A stretch of 64,000 bases of DNA from Acinetobacter sp. ANC 3813 (GTDB lineage Bacteria; Pseudomonadota; Gammaproteobacteria; Pseudomonadales; Moraxellaceae), in NCBI RefSeq assembly GCF_002135435.1, contig NZ_NEGK01000002.1, positions 166,479 through 230,478 of the forward strand, in the 5' to 3' direction. Below the pieces are notes generated by a model, which searched no databases, was not told where the DNA came from, and worked only from the letters and a program-made list of their open reading frames with translations. Every line of letters starts with the position of its first letter. Positions within the stretch are counted from its first letter, which is position 1. Below, one piece after another: positions 26,719 through 36,613 of this stretch. The translations under genes were made by a program, and so were the position numbers.

Positions 26719-28005
26719 ATGCCCGAAGAAATTTTTGCCCTGATTGATATCAACAATTGCTATGTGAGCTGCGAACGTGTGTTTAACCCATCTCTCAACG
26801 GCAAACCCGTCGTAGTCTTATCCAATAACGATGGCTGTGTCGTTTCACGCAGCAATGAAGCCAAAGCGCTTAAAATCGGCATGGCTGTGCCTTGGCATGA
26901 AGTTAAAAAAGAAGCTTTACGAGCCGGCGTGCAAGTATTTTCCAGTAATTATGCTTTGTATGCGGATATGTCCCGCCGTTTCTTTATGATTTTAGAGCAG
27001 CACTTCAACCCTGATGATCTGGAACCCTATTCTATTGATGAATGCTTTATTCGCTTAAGCAGTTATAACGGCTTATTTAATTTAGAAGATTACTGCCGTG
27101 ACTTGATCAAAACCATTCAGCAAGGTTTAGGCCTTCCATGCTGTTTAGGCATAGGCCACAGTAAGACCCAAGCCAAACTGGCCAATCATTTTGCAAAGTC
27201 GCACCATGGCTTTAAAGGCCTATGCAACCTCACAGCTATGGATTTTTGCAGTATTGAAAGCTTAATGATGGAAACACCCGTTTCAGAAGTTTGGGGAATT
27301 GGCCGTAAAATCAGCAAAAAGTTAGATAGTTACAACATCCGCAGCAGCTATGATTTAACTTTTGCCAATGAACACCATCTTGCAAAGCAGTTCTCGGTTC
27401 TCATTGCCCGCACCATTCGTGAGCTAAAAGGTCAATCCTGCATAGCCTTAGATGATCCGGATATACCCTCTAAGCAAATCCTATCTTCCCGCAGTTTCGC
27501 TCAGCCCTTAACTGACAAGGAGATCATAAAACAAGCTGTCATCTTTCATGTAAACCGCGCGCATGGCCGCTTATCCAAACAGCAGCAGCTTTGCGCAGCG
27601 CTGCATGTCTCCCTCTATGAGAAGATTCCTTATCCACCCTATAAAAAGAGTATTTCACATGCGGTAGGCCTCGAATATGCAACAGATGACCTGCTTAGCC
27701 TTAACCATGCATGCTTGCACCAAATTGATGTTTTATTTAAAGAAAATATACAATACGTCAAAGTTTCCGTGATGTTCAGCGCACTGCATGAAAAGAAAAC
27801 ACATACTTATGACTTATGGCAGCCTTTAGCCAAAATTCAGCAGCGTGACCAGCTGATGCACACCCTAAGCAAAATGAAAATCAGATATGGCGCAGACTGT
27901 ATTCAGACAGGTTATTCATCTGCAGAGCAGACATGGAAAATGAAGCAGGAACACCGCTCCCCGCGCTATACCACCTGCTGGAAAGAGCTTCTCAGCGTAG
28001 GCTGA
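26719..28005 (+). CDS. umuC: UmuC, error-prone DNA polymerase V catalytic subunit
   Basis: A 428-residue Y-family DNA polymerase of normal UmuC length. Catalytic acidic residues are seen at Asp10 ('[16 protein letters not shown]') and Asp107-Glu108 ('YSIDECF'), with the little-finger and C-terminal UmuC region following. It copies damaged DNA with low fidelity when activated by cleaved UmuD and RecA. It has its own SOS box and is separated from the umuD-like gene by an opposite-strand lipoprotein gene. Confidence 0.95.
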   Translation: MPEEIFALIDINNCYVSCERVFNPSLNGKPVVVLSNNDGCVVSRSNEAKALKIGMAVPWHEVKKEALRAGVQVFSSNYALYADMSRRFFMILEQHFNPDDLEPYSIDECFIRLSSYNGLFNLEDYCRDLIKTIQQGLGLPCCLGIGHSKTQAKLANHFAKSHHGFKGLCNLTAMDFCSIESLMMETPVSEVWGIGRKISKKLDSYNIRSSYDLTFANEHHLAKQFSVLIARTIRELKGQSCIALDDPDIPSKQILSSRSFAQPLTDKEIIKQAVIFHVNRAHGRLSKQQQLCAALHVSLYEKIPYPPYKKSISHAVGLEYATDDLLSLNHACLHQIDVLFKENIQYVKVSVMFSALHEKKTHTYDLWQPLAKIQQRDQLMHTLSKMKIRYGADCIQTGYSSAEQTWKMKQEHRSPRYTTCWKELLSVG

Positions 28006-28266
28006 AGCACGTCAGTTACATAAATGATATGAATAGTTTTCGCCAATTCAGTTTAAAATCTTAACGCTTAAATCATTCTAAAAAATGTAATCTTTTAACA
28101 TTGCCAATTCTTTGCAAAGTTCGCATTATACTGTTCAATTCTGGCACATGCTTTTCACGTCAATTCAAAGAAATTATAAAATAAATGTGGAATTTCATGC
28201 CATAATAGGCAAACTTTGCAGACATCTTGCAAAGATTTTTTGCAACTTTTAATTGGAGCAAGCTGA
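28006..28266. promoter_or_regulatory. Leader/promoter region of the aroQ-accB-accC operon
   Basis: A 261-bp spacer. A TATACT (-10-like) lies near 28128, and the sequence CTTTGCAAAG or close variants recur three times before aroQ. TTGGAG just before the aroQ ATG is a good ribosome-binding site. I cannot choose a single promoter. Confidence 0.4.
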
Positions 28267-28722
28267 ATGAGTTCGACCATCTTGGTCATTCATGGACCGA
28301 ATCTAAATTTGCTGGGACAGCGAGAACCGGAAGTTTATGGCTACCTCACCCTTGAGGATATAAATCAGCAGCTCATTACACAAGCGCAAAATGCATCAAT
28401 TTCACTAGACGCTTTCCAAAGCAACTGGGAAGGTGCCATTGTCGACCGTATTCATCAAGCGCAGCAAGAAGGCGTACAGTTCATCATTATTAACCCTGCA
28501 GCACTGACACATACCTCTGTTGCAGTACGTGATGCCCTTCTTGGCGTTGCCATTCCGTTTATTGAAGTTCATTTATCAAATGTGCATGCGCGTGAAGCAT
28601 TCCGCCATCATTCATATTTATCGGATAAAGCCGTTGGCGTAATTTGCGGTTTAGGTGCAAAAGGCTACTCCGCCGCACTTGACTACGCTATCGAAAAAAT
28701 CCAGCCCTCTTTACAATCTTAA
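28267..28722 (+). CDS. aroQ: AroQ, type II 3-dehydroquinate dehydratase
   Basis: A 151-residue type II dehydroquinase. '[21 protein letters not shown]' at 5-25 holds the catalytic Arg and Tyr region, '[16 protein letters not shown]' the substrate site, and '[17 protein letters not shown]' the active-site His. It turns 3-dehydroquinate into 3-dehydroshikimate in aromatic amino acid biosynthesis. It leads the accB-accC operon, an arrangement common in gamma-proteobacteria. Confidence 0.97.
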   Translation: MSSTILVIHGPNLNLLGQREPEVYGYLTLEDINQQLITQAQNASISLDAFQSNWEGAIVDRIHQAQQEGVQFIIINPAALTHTSVAVRDALLGVAIPFIEVHLSNVHAREAFRHHSYLSDKAVGVICGLGAKGYSAALDYAIEKIQPSLQS

Positions 28723-28740
28723 AACTAGGAATACTGTCTC

Positions 28741-29160
28741 ATGGATATCCGTAAAATCAAGAAACTCATCGACCTGATGATTGAATCTGACTTACAGGCG
28801 ATAGAAGTTAAAGAAGGCGATCAATCGATTGCATTAACTCGTCGCAGTCCAGTAGTTGCAGCAGCTGTTCCAGCAATGCCTGCACCATCAGCAGCTCCAG
28901 CGGCGGCTGCAAAATCACCGCGCGGCGCAGTAGAAACTTCACCAATGGTTGGTGTGTTCTATGCAGCTCCAAGCCCAGGTGAAGCGCCATTCCTTAAAGT
29001 AGGTCAAACTGTTTCTGCAGGTGAAACACTAGGCATTATCGAAGCAATGAAAATCATGAACCCAATTGAAGCAACTCAAAGCGGTGTGATTGAAGAAATT
29101 TTAGTGAAAAATGGTGAAGTAATCCAATTCGGTCAACCATTGTTCCGCTACCGCGCCTAA
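28741..29160 (+). CDS. accB: AccB, biotin carboxyl carrier protein of acetyl-CoA carboxylase
   Basis: A 139-residue carrier protein. A short N-terminal helical part and a Pro/Ala-rich linker (about 37-58) lead to the biotinyl domain, where EAMKIMNP carries the biotinylated Lys104. It carries carboxybiotin between biotin carboxylase and carboxyltransferase in fatty-acid synthesis. It lies 18 bp after aroQ and 17 bp before accC. Confidence 0.97.
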   Translation: MDIRKIKKLIDLMIESDLQAIEVKEGDQSIALTRRSPVVAAAVPAMPAPSAAPAAAAKSPRGAVETSPMVGVFYAAPSPGEAPFLKVGQTVSAGETLGIIEAMKIMNPIEATQSGVIEEILVKNGEVIQFGQPLFRYRA

Positions 29161-29177
29161 GACCTCGGGGAAAAATA

Positions 29178-30542
29178 ATGTTGCAGAAAGTTTTAATTGC
29201 AAACCGTGGTGAAATTGCATTGCGCATCACACGGGCGTGCAAAACTTTAGGAATTAAAACCGTAGGGATTTATTCCGATGCAGATAAAGATCTAATGCAT
29301 TTACGCTTCTGTGATGAAGCGGTATGTATCGGTCCGGGCGCAAGCAGCGAAAGCTACCTGAATATTCCTGCAATTATTACTGCAGCGGAAATTACAGGCG
29401 CAGACGCAATTCACCCTGGCTATGGCTTTTTATCTGAAAACGCAGAATTTGCTGAAATTGTAGAAAATTCAGGCTTTATCTTTATTGGCCCGCGTCCAGA
29501 ACATATCCGCCTAATGGGGAACAAAGTTTCCGCCATTATTGCCATGAAAAAATCAGGTGTACCAACCGTTCCCGGCTGTGACCATGCTGTAACCATTCAC
29601 AATGCCTTAGCTGAAGCAAAAGAAATCGGCTTCCCGCTCATTGTAAAAGCAGCATCTGGCGGCGGCGGACGCGGCATGCGTATTGTTGAACGTGTAGATA
29701 CACTGCTTGAATCAGTACAGGCTGCGCAGCGTGACGCTGAGATGTGGTTTGGCGATGATACAGTCTATATGGAACGTTTCCTGCAAAAGCCTCGCCACGT
29801 AGAAGTACAAGTGCTTGGTGATGGCAACGGCCACGCAATTCATCTTTATGACCGCGATTGTTCTTTACAGCGCCGCCATCAAAAAGTATTGGAAGAAGCG
29901 CCAGCGCCAGACTTACCAGAACAAGCGCGTGCTGATATTTTGGAAGCCTGTGTAAATGCATGTAAATTAATGCAATACCGCGGTGCGGGTACATTTGAAT
30001 TTCTATTTGAGGAAGGCGAATTCTTCTTTATTGAAATGAATACCCGTGTTCAAGTTGAACATCCTGTAACCGAAATGGTGACAGGTATCGATATTATTGA
30101 ACAGCAGCTTCTTATTGCAGGCGGTTTGGGCTTAAATATTCAGCAAGAAGATGTAGTCTGTAAAGGCCATGCGATTGAATGCCGTATTAACGCAGAAGAT
30201 CCAACAACCTTTATGCCATCTCCAGGCAAAATTGAGCACTTTTATGCACCAGGCGGTGCAGGCATCCGCTTAGACTCTCATATTTATCAAGGCTACAGCA
30301 TTCCGCCGTACTACGATTCTATGATTGCAAAATTGATCGCTCACGGTAAAGACCGCGACACCTCAATTGCGCGTATGAAGCAAGCATTGGAAGAAATGAT
30401 CCTGACAGGCATTAAAACCAATATTCCGTTGCATAAAGATTTAATTTTAGAAGACAAAAAATTCACCAAGCATGCAATGGACATCCATTATCTGGAAAAA
30501 CATTTGCTGAAGCAGCTTGAAGCTCAAGCAGACAAAGCTTAA
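29178..30542 (+). CDS. accC: AccC, biotin carboxylase subunit of acetyl-CoA carboxylase
   Basis: A 454-residue ATP-grasp enzyme. The opening '[21 protein letters not shown]', the Gly-rich ATP loop '[14 protein letters not shown]', '[14 protein letters not shown]' and '[12 protein letters not shown]' are standard biotin carboxylase motifs. It carboxylates biotin on AccB using ATP and bicarbonate. Last gene of the aroQ-accB-accC operon, followed by a strong terminator. Confidence 0.98.
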   Translation: MLQKVLIANRGEIALRITRACKTLGIKTVGIYSDADKDLMHLRFCDEAVCIGPGASSESYLNIPAIITAAEITGADAIHPGYGFLSENAEFAEIVENSGFIFIGPRPEHIRLMGNKVSAIIAMKKSGVPTVPGCDHAVTIHNALAEAKEIGFPLIVKAASGGGGRGMRIVERVDTLLESVQAAQRDAEMWFGDDTVYMERFLQKPRHVEVQVLGDGNGHAIHLYDRDCSLQRRHQKVLEEAPAPDLPEQARADILEACVNACKLMQYRGAGTFEFLFEEGEFFFIEMNTRVQVEHPVTEMVTGIDIIEQQLLIAGGLGLNIQQEDVVCKGHAIECRINAEDPTTFMPSPGKIEHFYAPGGAGIRLDSHIYQGYSIPPYYDSMIAKLIAHGKDRDTSIARMKQALEEMILTGIKTNIPLHKDLILEDKKFTKHAMDIHYLEKHLLKQLEAQADKA

Positions 30543-30558
30543 GTCTGAATGAATAAAA

Positions 30559-30583
30559 AAACCGCTCAATGAGCGGTTTTTTT
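30559..30583. terminator. Terminator after accC
   Basis: Stem AACCGCTC/GAGCGGTT with a two- to four-base loop and flanking A and T runs. It serves accC and probably the convergent secreted-protein gene. Confidence 0.85.
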
Positions 30584-30602
30584 ATTACAGAATTTAAAAA
30601 TC

Positions 30603-31091
30603 TTAAGGTAAAACACGGCGCAGCGTTGCAAAGCACTGTTCGCCTTTTTCATTGGCGCAGAAATTAATCGTGCTGGCATTTTTCCATTGCACAAAATACT
30701 GAGAAATCTCACCTGCCTGATCTGATTTATTGCCAGAACAGTCCACTTCGTTATTATCGTATTTTACCTGCAGAATGAGCGCTGGAATTTGGCTGTCCAA
30801 GTCTTGCGCAGGCTGATAATCATACATACCGGAAGACCATTCGGAACCGCTTTTGATTACAACATCATTGTTGCTCTTAAAATTATAATATTCGACGCAC
30901 TTACGGTTGTTTGGAATTTCCATCCCCCACAATCCTACAATCTCAGGACGCGTAATTACGCGGAAACTATTTACAGCACTCGCTTGGCTCTGTTCTTCAG
31001 CGTTTTGAGCCTGCACTAATTTATTATTGTCTGCCGCAATTGCATTTGAAGCAAATAACATAATTAAAACAGTAAGATATGTTTTTTTCAT
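30603..31091 (-). CDS. Secreted protein of unknown function
   Basis: A 162-residue protein with a clean signal peptide (MKKTYLTVLIMLFASNAIAA, cleavage after AIA). The mature part has a 'RPEIVGLWGMEIP' stretch and four cysteines (in 'RKCVEYY', 'EVDCSG', 'NFCANE' and 'QCFATL'), suggesting two disulfide bonds and a small beta-rich domain. I do not recognise the family. It is a single gene convergent with accC. Confidence 0.75.
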   Translation of the reverse strand: MKKTYLTVLIMLFASNAIAADNNKLVQAQNAEEQSQASAVNSFRVITRPEIVGLWGMEIPNNRKCVEYYNFKSNNDVVIKSGSEWSSGMYDYQPAQDLDSQIPALILQVKYDNNEVDCSGNKSDQAGEISQYFVQWKNASTINFCANEKGEQCFATLRRVLP

Positions 31092-31362
31092 ACGTTTATT
31101 CAGTCATATAAACCATGGACTATAAATTACCACATTTTTTTATAAAACATCCATTTATCACCATTTTATAACAATCATTTTGGTGCAAAATTGAATGCAG
31201 AACCTTATTATAAACAATCACACATTAATGTGAATCAAGTCACACTATTTATGAATTAACAGCATAAAAATGCATTATATCGAGTAAAATACTCACCACA
31301 TTAAACTTTAGTCTATAATTTAAACAAAAATTAACCCGTTAATTTAAAAGTCAGGACTTATT

Positions 31363-32796
31363 TTGCTGCGAACTTCAGAATATTCATCAGTACCTATGAT
31401 TCAGCACTGTAAAGCTTTGCTCATCATTGGAGGCATTGTTTTCCTCTGCTGCCTACTGGGGATATTAACGCGCCCACTTTCATTCCTCGCCTTTTTTTGG
31501 CCTGCAAATGCAGCATTATTGGCAATATTTTTACGCTATCCGAAACTCAATAATTTGGGCGGCTGGATGGGTGCGTTTAGCGCTTTTATTGCAGCAGATT
31601 TGCTTACAGGCAATTATGTAGAACTGACATTTTTTCTGACCCTAGCAAACTGCATAACCGTTTTTACTTCTTTATTTTTTATTCAATACTTCAACATCAA
31701 TTACCGTAATTACAATAAAGGTTTTACATTCCTTCATTTATTTGCAATTTTTGCATTTGCTGGCTGTTTAGCAGGCGCTGCCTTTGCGGTATTTACTATC
31801 CCGCATGTACCCAATACCTTTATGTCAGCAGACCGCCTCTGGGTGGATTTTGGCATGTGGTGGACTGGTGATTTACTCAATTCTATTTTGGTCATCCCCT
31901 TAATTTTATCGATGCCGACATGGGATAAATTGAAATATGCCATCACTGACCGTAGGCACAAACAGTATCCGATCAGCCATATCTATCCATTGATTGCGAT
32001 TTTTTTGTGTGTCCTCATGACATACTTTCTTTCAGGGCCTGGCGCGCTGCTTTATCCGCTCGCGGCATTAATATGGGCAGCGCTAACTTACAGCCTATTT
32101 TCCGTTGCGCTAATCAATTTTGCAGTGCTTCTGGCAACCTATCACAGCTTGAACCAGTTCTATCTGGCTGAATCGTCTAATGCATATCTATCAACGGCTA
32201 TTTCGGTACGTATTGGCCTCTGTATGCTGAGCTTAGCACCGCTCATTCTGTGCATTATCAGTCAAAACCGCCAAGCCCTTTATAAGCAAGTTTTATATTT
32301 GGCCAACCATGACAGCCTCACCCGTGCAATGACACGGCGTTATTTCTTTCAGCAAAGTGAGTTGCTTCTGCAGCATGCCAAACAGCAACCGTTTTCTATC
32401 ATCATGCTGGATATAGACCATTTCAAAAAACTGAATGACCAGTATGGACATTATGCAGGCGATTTAGTTTTGCAGCATTTTGCGCGAACCGTACAGCATA
32501 ATTTGCGCAATCAGGATTTATTTGCCCGGATTGGCGGCGAAGAGTTTGTTATTTTTTTAAAAGATGTTATCCCAGAGGAAGCTTTTAATATTGCTGAGCG
32601 TATCCGTAAGATTACTGAACATTCACCAGTAAGCATTTACAGCAAAGAACCGCTGAATATTACGGTCAGCATTGGCATTACACATCACAACATGACTGAG
32701 CAGAATACAACCTTGCAAAACCTAATTAACTTTGCAGACTTTGCGCTTTACAAAGCCAAAGAGCAAGGCCGAAACCAAGTTGCGTCATACAATTAA
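31363..32796 (+). CDS. Membrane-bound diguanylate cyclase (MASE1-like sensor plus GGDEF)
   Basis: A 477-residue protein with eight or so membrane segments (about 15-300) resembling a MASE1 sensor, then a GGDEF domain. The active site is GGEEF at about 391-395, and an RNQD inhibitory site (RxxD) lies five residues before it, so product inhibition is likely. It makes cyclic di-GMP from two GTP. I use the TTG start because AGGA lies 8-9 nt upstream; the next ATG (31399) has no visible site. A TATAAT lies at 31314-31319. Confidence 0.88.
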   Translation: MLRTSEYSSVPMIQHCKALLIIGGIVFLCCLLGILTRPLSFLAFFWPANAALLAIFLRYPKLNNLGGWMGAFSAFIAADLLTGNYVELTFFLTLANCITVFTSLFFIQYFNINYRNYNKGFTFLHLFAIFAFAGCLAGAAFAVFTIPHVPNTFMSADRLWVDFGMWWTGDLLNSILVIPLILSMPTWDKLKYAITDRRHKQYPISHIYPLIAIFLCVLMTYFLSGPGALLYPLAALIWAALTYSLFSVALINFAVLLATYHSLNQFYLAESSNAYLSTAISVRIGLCMLSLAPLILCIISQNRQALYKQVLYLANHDSLTRAMTRRYFFQQSELLLQHAKQQPFSIIMLDIDHFKKLNDQYGHYAGDLVLQHFARTVQHNLRNQDLFARIGGEEFVIFLKDVIPEEAFNIAERIRKITEHSPVSIYSKEPLNITVSIGITHHNMTEQNTTLQNLINFADFALYKAKEQGRNQVASYN

Positions 32797-32811
32797 TTCA
32801 GCAGCTCTGTA

Positions 32812-33978
32812 TTACTTTTCAGCAGAACTTTGCACACTCTTTGGCAGGCCGGCAATAAAACACAGTCCCACCAATGTAGATGCGCCTGCCAGCATAAAGA
32901 TCACTTGTCCTGAAAGCTGCTCCCAATAGTGCCCCGCAAACAAACTCCCCGCTGCCACTCCCAGCCCCCACATGGTGCTATACAGAGCTTGTCCGCGGCC
33001 TTGCTGTCCTGCAGAGAAATTATCAAATACAATCCGCATAGCAATCATATGAAATAATCCAAAACTGAAAGCATGAATGGTTTGAGCAAAGAGTTGCAAA
33101 ACAAACTCATGAGGATATAAACCGACAATCACCCAGCGCAGACCAGTCAAAAGCAGGCAACTGCACACTAAAATACGCCAAGAAAAACGTGTAAGTAACC
33201 AGCCCGCCCATGCAAACATAACAATTTCAGCAATCACGCCTACAGACCACAACAAGCCGATTTGCCCTGTAGAATAGCCAATTTGATGTAAATAATTGCT
33301 GTAGAAACTATAAAAAGGCGCATGTGAAAACAGCAAGACAAATTCAATCAAAAAAAAGCACGCCACTGCTGGGCGTTTTAAAATAGGCCATAAAGGCTGC
33401 ATTTTCTTTTGTGATTGAGGTGCCGAACTCGGTTCTTTTATGGTAAATGACCAAATAAAAGCTAAGGCGGCAATACAGAGAAGCAGTAAAGGCAACATAG
33501 AGATCGAAATCACCTCCAGCAAAGCCCCAATACAAAATACGCCTGAGATGAACCCGATAGAACCCCATTTTCGAACTTTACCGTACAGCTGCTGACGTTT
33601 CTCTCCTAGCCAAAATAAAGTTACGCCTTCAAATTGCGCAAGAATCGCATTTTGGAAGAAGCTGAAAATCAGCATCAATAAAGCAATGGACTGGAAGTTA
33701 TTGGGTACAATGAAAATTAATAGCCAAATACAGCATTCCATCCATGTTGCTATACGCACCAGCAACATGCGTTTGCCAGATTTGTCTGCAATCCAGCCCC
33801 AAATAAATGGCGCAAAAAAACGCGTGATAATGGCAATAGAAGACAGCACACCAATTTCTTGATAATGGAAGCCTTGATCTTCTAAATACAGATTCCAAAA
33901 CGGCATGAATGTGCCAACTATGGCATAGTAGAAAAAGTAGAATCCACCGAGTTTGTGCTGGACTGGAATGCCTTTCAT
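32812..33978 (-). CDS. MFS transporter of the HcaT/LacY-like type
   Basis: A 388-residue protein with about twelve membrane segments. The N-terminus 'HKLGGFYFFYYAIVGTFMPFWNLYLEDQG' and 'PFIWGWIADKSGKRM' are typical of the MFS_1_like group that includes HcaT. Members move small organic acids or sugars; the substrate cannot be told from sequence. It converges with the diguanylate cyclase gene with a 15-bp gap. Confidence 0.82.
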   Translation of the reverse strand: MKGIPVQHKLGGFYFFYYAIVGTFMPFWNLYLEDQGFHYQEIGVLSSIAIITRFFAPFIWGWIADKSGKRMLLVRIATWMECCIWLLIFIVPNNFQSIALLMLIFSFFQNAILAQFEGVTLFWLGEKRQQLYGKVRKWGSIGFISGVFCIGALLEVISISMLPLLLLCIAALAFIWSFTIKEPSSAPQSQKKMQPLWPILKRPAVACFFLIEFVLLFSHAPFYSFYSNYLHQIGYSTGQIGLLWSVGVIAEIVMFAWAGWLLTRFSWRILVCSCLLLTGLRWVIVGLYPHEFVLQLFAQTIHAFSFGLFHMIAMRIVFDNFSAGQQGRGQALYSTMWGLGVAAGSLFAGHYWEQLSGQVIFMLAGASTLVGLCFIAGLPKSVQSSAEK

Positions 33979-34194
33979 ATAGCCATATTGCCTTTTAATA
34001 ACAACACCTTATGAACTTTTTAAAGTTATATAGGAATGCGGTAAATTGGATTAGTTAGTAGTGATAAAGTATACAAATTTATTTTAATTAAATTATTTCA
34101 AGATTTGTATCCTTTCATCAAAATATTAAAGATATTTATTATTTCGTTTATTAAACAATATTTTATTTTTAACTAAAAAACTCTCATATTTTAA

Positions 34195-34221
34195 TAAAAA
34201 ACCGCCCGAAGGCGGTCTTTT
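34195..34221. terminator. Terminator after the BCCT transporter gene
   Basis: Stem ACCGCC/GGCGGT with a CGAA tetraloop (34201-34216) and A/T runs on both sides. On the minus strand it ends the betT-like transcript. Confidence 0.8.
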
Positions 34222-34229
34222 TCTAATCT

Positions 34230-36200
34230 CTATTGACTCTTGGTACGAACCAAGTTTAAGAAGTGCAAATGTCGTTCATACTGATCAATTACATCTTGCA
34301 ATATATCTTCTTGCGTCCATTCGATGATGTCATAATTTTGACCACCTTCCCTCAAAAATACTTCAGCTTGATAGTCTTGCGTGATTACTTCTGAATCCAT
34401 CATAAAGCTTGGTGTATTTTTTTCTTGGACAACCACTTGGTAGATAAAGTTAATCTCATCTTGATGGTTCACACGTAGCTGTAGGCCATCATCAATCGAG
34501 TTTACCGTTACATCCAAATGACGACGTTTAAACTCTTTCTGCAGATTTGAAAAAGCCTGGCTTACCGTCAGCTCAATATACCGTTCTACTTCTTCACGAG
34601 TATGCGGGTAATGCATAATCAATCCTAAACGCTGCTGCCAACTTCTTGGATTGTGAATTGCTCTAGGCGTAATACGTGCATCCTGTAATGCTTGCATTTT
34701 GGTTGCATCTAAATGCAGGGCCTTTAACAAGCCCCAGCAAATTAGTAACATCACGAAGGTAAAAGGCAACGCGCTCAGCATTGTTGCAGATTGCAATGCA
34801 CTTAATCCGCCTGCAAATAACAATACTATCGCGAGTACAGCCATTAGAATTGTCCAAAATAGTCTTTGCCATGTTGGAGAGTTCTCAGATTTTGCTGTTA
34901 GGTAATCTGTTACTAAGGCACCAGAGTCTGCAGATGTCACAAAAAACAGCATGACCAGTATTGTCGCAATGAAACTCATAACACCTGAAAACGGCAAGGT
35001 GCTTAAATATTCAAATAGCGCAACTGATGAGTCTCGTTGCACTGCAGAAATTAACGAGGTATTTGCTTCGTTTAAAATGCTATACAGTGCAGCGTTACCC
35101 ATAACTCCCATCCAGATCAGAGTAAAGCCTGTTGGAATAAGTAAAACGCCCACAATAAATTCACGAATAGTACGGCCTTCAGAAACACGCGCAATAAACA
35201 TGCCTACAAATGGCGACCAGGAAATCCACCATGCCCAATACATAATTGTCCAGCCGCCAATCCAGCCATCAGATTGATAGGCATATAAATTAAAGGTCAT
35301 ATTGAACAAATTTGAAATGTATTGCCCTGTGTTTTGTATGGTCGTTTGTAGTATAAAAATGGTTGAACTAGCAAAAAATACAAATAATAGCAGCACTAAA
35401 GCTAAGCCCAGATTAATCTCTGATAAGCGTTTAATGCCTTTGTCTAAACCCATAAATACAGACAAGGAAGCCATGCTTGTCACAATGACAATGAGTATGA
35501 GCTGAGTGGTTGTTGAATACTCAATACCAAACAGATAGTTCAGACCTGAGTTAATCTGGGTGACGCCAAAACCTAATGTCGTCGCAACACCAAATACCGT
35601 TCCGATAGTAGCAAACGTATCGACACCATCACCGATTGGCCCATAGATTTTCTTTCCAATTAATGGATATAAAGCTGAGCGAATTTTTAGAGGTAAATTA
35701 TGTCTATAGGCAAAGTAAGCCAACGCTAGGCCAACAATTGTATAGATCGCCCAAGCATGCAGCCCCCAGTGGAAAAATGTCACCCGCATGGCTTGTTGTG
35801 CAGATTGGATTGTTTCAGGTTCACCCGTTGGTGGTGAAACGTAGTGCATTACTGGCTCTGCAACGCCAAAGAACATCAAACCAATACCCATGCCTGCAGT
35901 AAATAGCATAGCGAACCAGGAACTATTACTATATTTAGGCTGGCTATGGTCTAAGCCGAGCTTAATTTTACCCATACTAGAACAGGCAATATAAATAAGT
36001 ACAATCAAAAAGATTGCCACTGACAGGACATAGAACCAACTAAATGAGTCTGTAACCCATTGATTCAGCTGTTTGGTTACTAGGTCAAAAGCATTTGGAG
36101 CTAAAAATACTATGGCGATAAAAATACCAATAATAACAACAGTGCTAATAAATACATTTGGATTCACATTGGAATACCATGACGGTTTCAATGAAGACAT
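34230..36200 (-). CDS. betT: BCCT-family choline/betaine transporter, BetT-like
   Basis: A 656-residue secondary transporter with about twelve membrane segments and a long cytoplasmic C-terminal domain (about 515-656), as in BetT. BCCT signatures include 'WFAMLFTAGMGIGLMFFGVAEPVMHYVSPP' and 'YWAWWISWSPFVGMFIARVSEGRTIREF'. Such proteins take up choline or betaine for osmoprotection. The bet genes for choline oxidation are not in the window, so the substrate is inferred. Confidence 0.85.
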   Translation of the reverse strand: MSSLKPSWYSNVNPNVFISTVVIIGIFIAIVFLAPNAFDLVTKQLNQWVTDSFSWFYVLSVAIFLIVLIYIACSSMGKIKLGLDHSQPKYSNSSWFAMLFTAGMGIGLMFFGVAEPVMHYVSPPTGEPETIQSAQQAMRVTFFHWGLHAWAIYTIVGLALAYFAYRHNLPLKIRSALYPLIGKKIYGPIGDGVDTFATIGTVFGVATTLGFGVTQINSGLNYLFGIEYSTTTQLILIVIVTSMASLSVFMGLDKGIKRLSEINLGLALVLLLFVFFASSTIFILQTTIQNTGQYISNLFNMTFNLYAYQSDGWIGGWTIMYWAWWISWSPFVGMFIARVSEGRTIREFIVGVLLIPTGFTLIWMGVMGNAALYSILNEANTSLISAVQRDSSVALFEYLSTLPFSGVMSFIATILVMLFFVTSADSGALVTDYLTAKSENSPTWQRLFWTILMAVLAIVLLFAGGLSALQSATMLSALPFTFVMLLICWGLLKALHLDATKMQALQDARITPRAIHNPRSWQQRLGLIMHYPHTREEVERYIELTVSQAFSNLQKEFKRRHLDVTVNSIDDGLQLRVNHQDEINFIYQVVVQEKNTPSFMMDSEVITQDYQAEVFLREGGQNYDIIEWTQEDILQDVIDQYERHLHFLNLVRTKSQ

Positions 36201-36613
36201 ACCTTCCCTATTCCGTTTTATTTGTAAGACAGATCTAAATTGATCAAAGAGATATCCGCAAGATGCGGAAAGAAACAGGCTTGTTAAGATGAGTGTTGGC
36301 GCTTTAGTTTTGCTTGATGCAATAAATATTCATGTGCATAAATTGGAAAATTAAAGGCTAACTCGATCAAAGCCACTGTTTAGAATACGCACATGTTATC
36401 ATATTTTTAGATACTCAACTTAAGATTAAGCAGTAAAACAAATTAAGCCTATTTTTTCATTATTACAATTTTCAATTATTTTACTAATTATTAAGCACTT
36501 ATCGGCTTAAGGTGATTTTCATTTTTTATAAAATTCAAAGAAAATTTCTGCTTTTACCCTAAGTATCAATAAAAAACCGCCCCATGGCGGTGTTGTTCGT
36601 TAAAATCCTTATA
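36201..36613. promoter_or_regulatory. Spacer upstream of the BCCT gene with a leader hairpin and a terminator
   Basis: 413 bp. A hairpin (TCCGCA/TGCGGA, 36255-36269) lies about 55 bp upstream of the BCCT gene start and may fold in its leader. Near the other end, a stem ACCGCC/GGCGGT (36576-36591) with a T run on the minus strand ends the transcript of the next gene. The rest is A+T-rich with no ORF I can support. Confidence 0.45.
36576..36591 (-). terminator. Terminator of the heme-oxygenase-like gene
   Basis: Stem ACCGCC/GGCGGT followed on the minus strand by six T, 22 bp after the stop at 36614. Confidence 0.75.
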
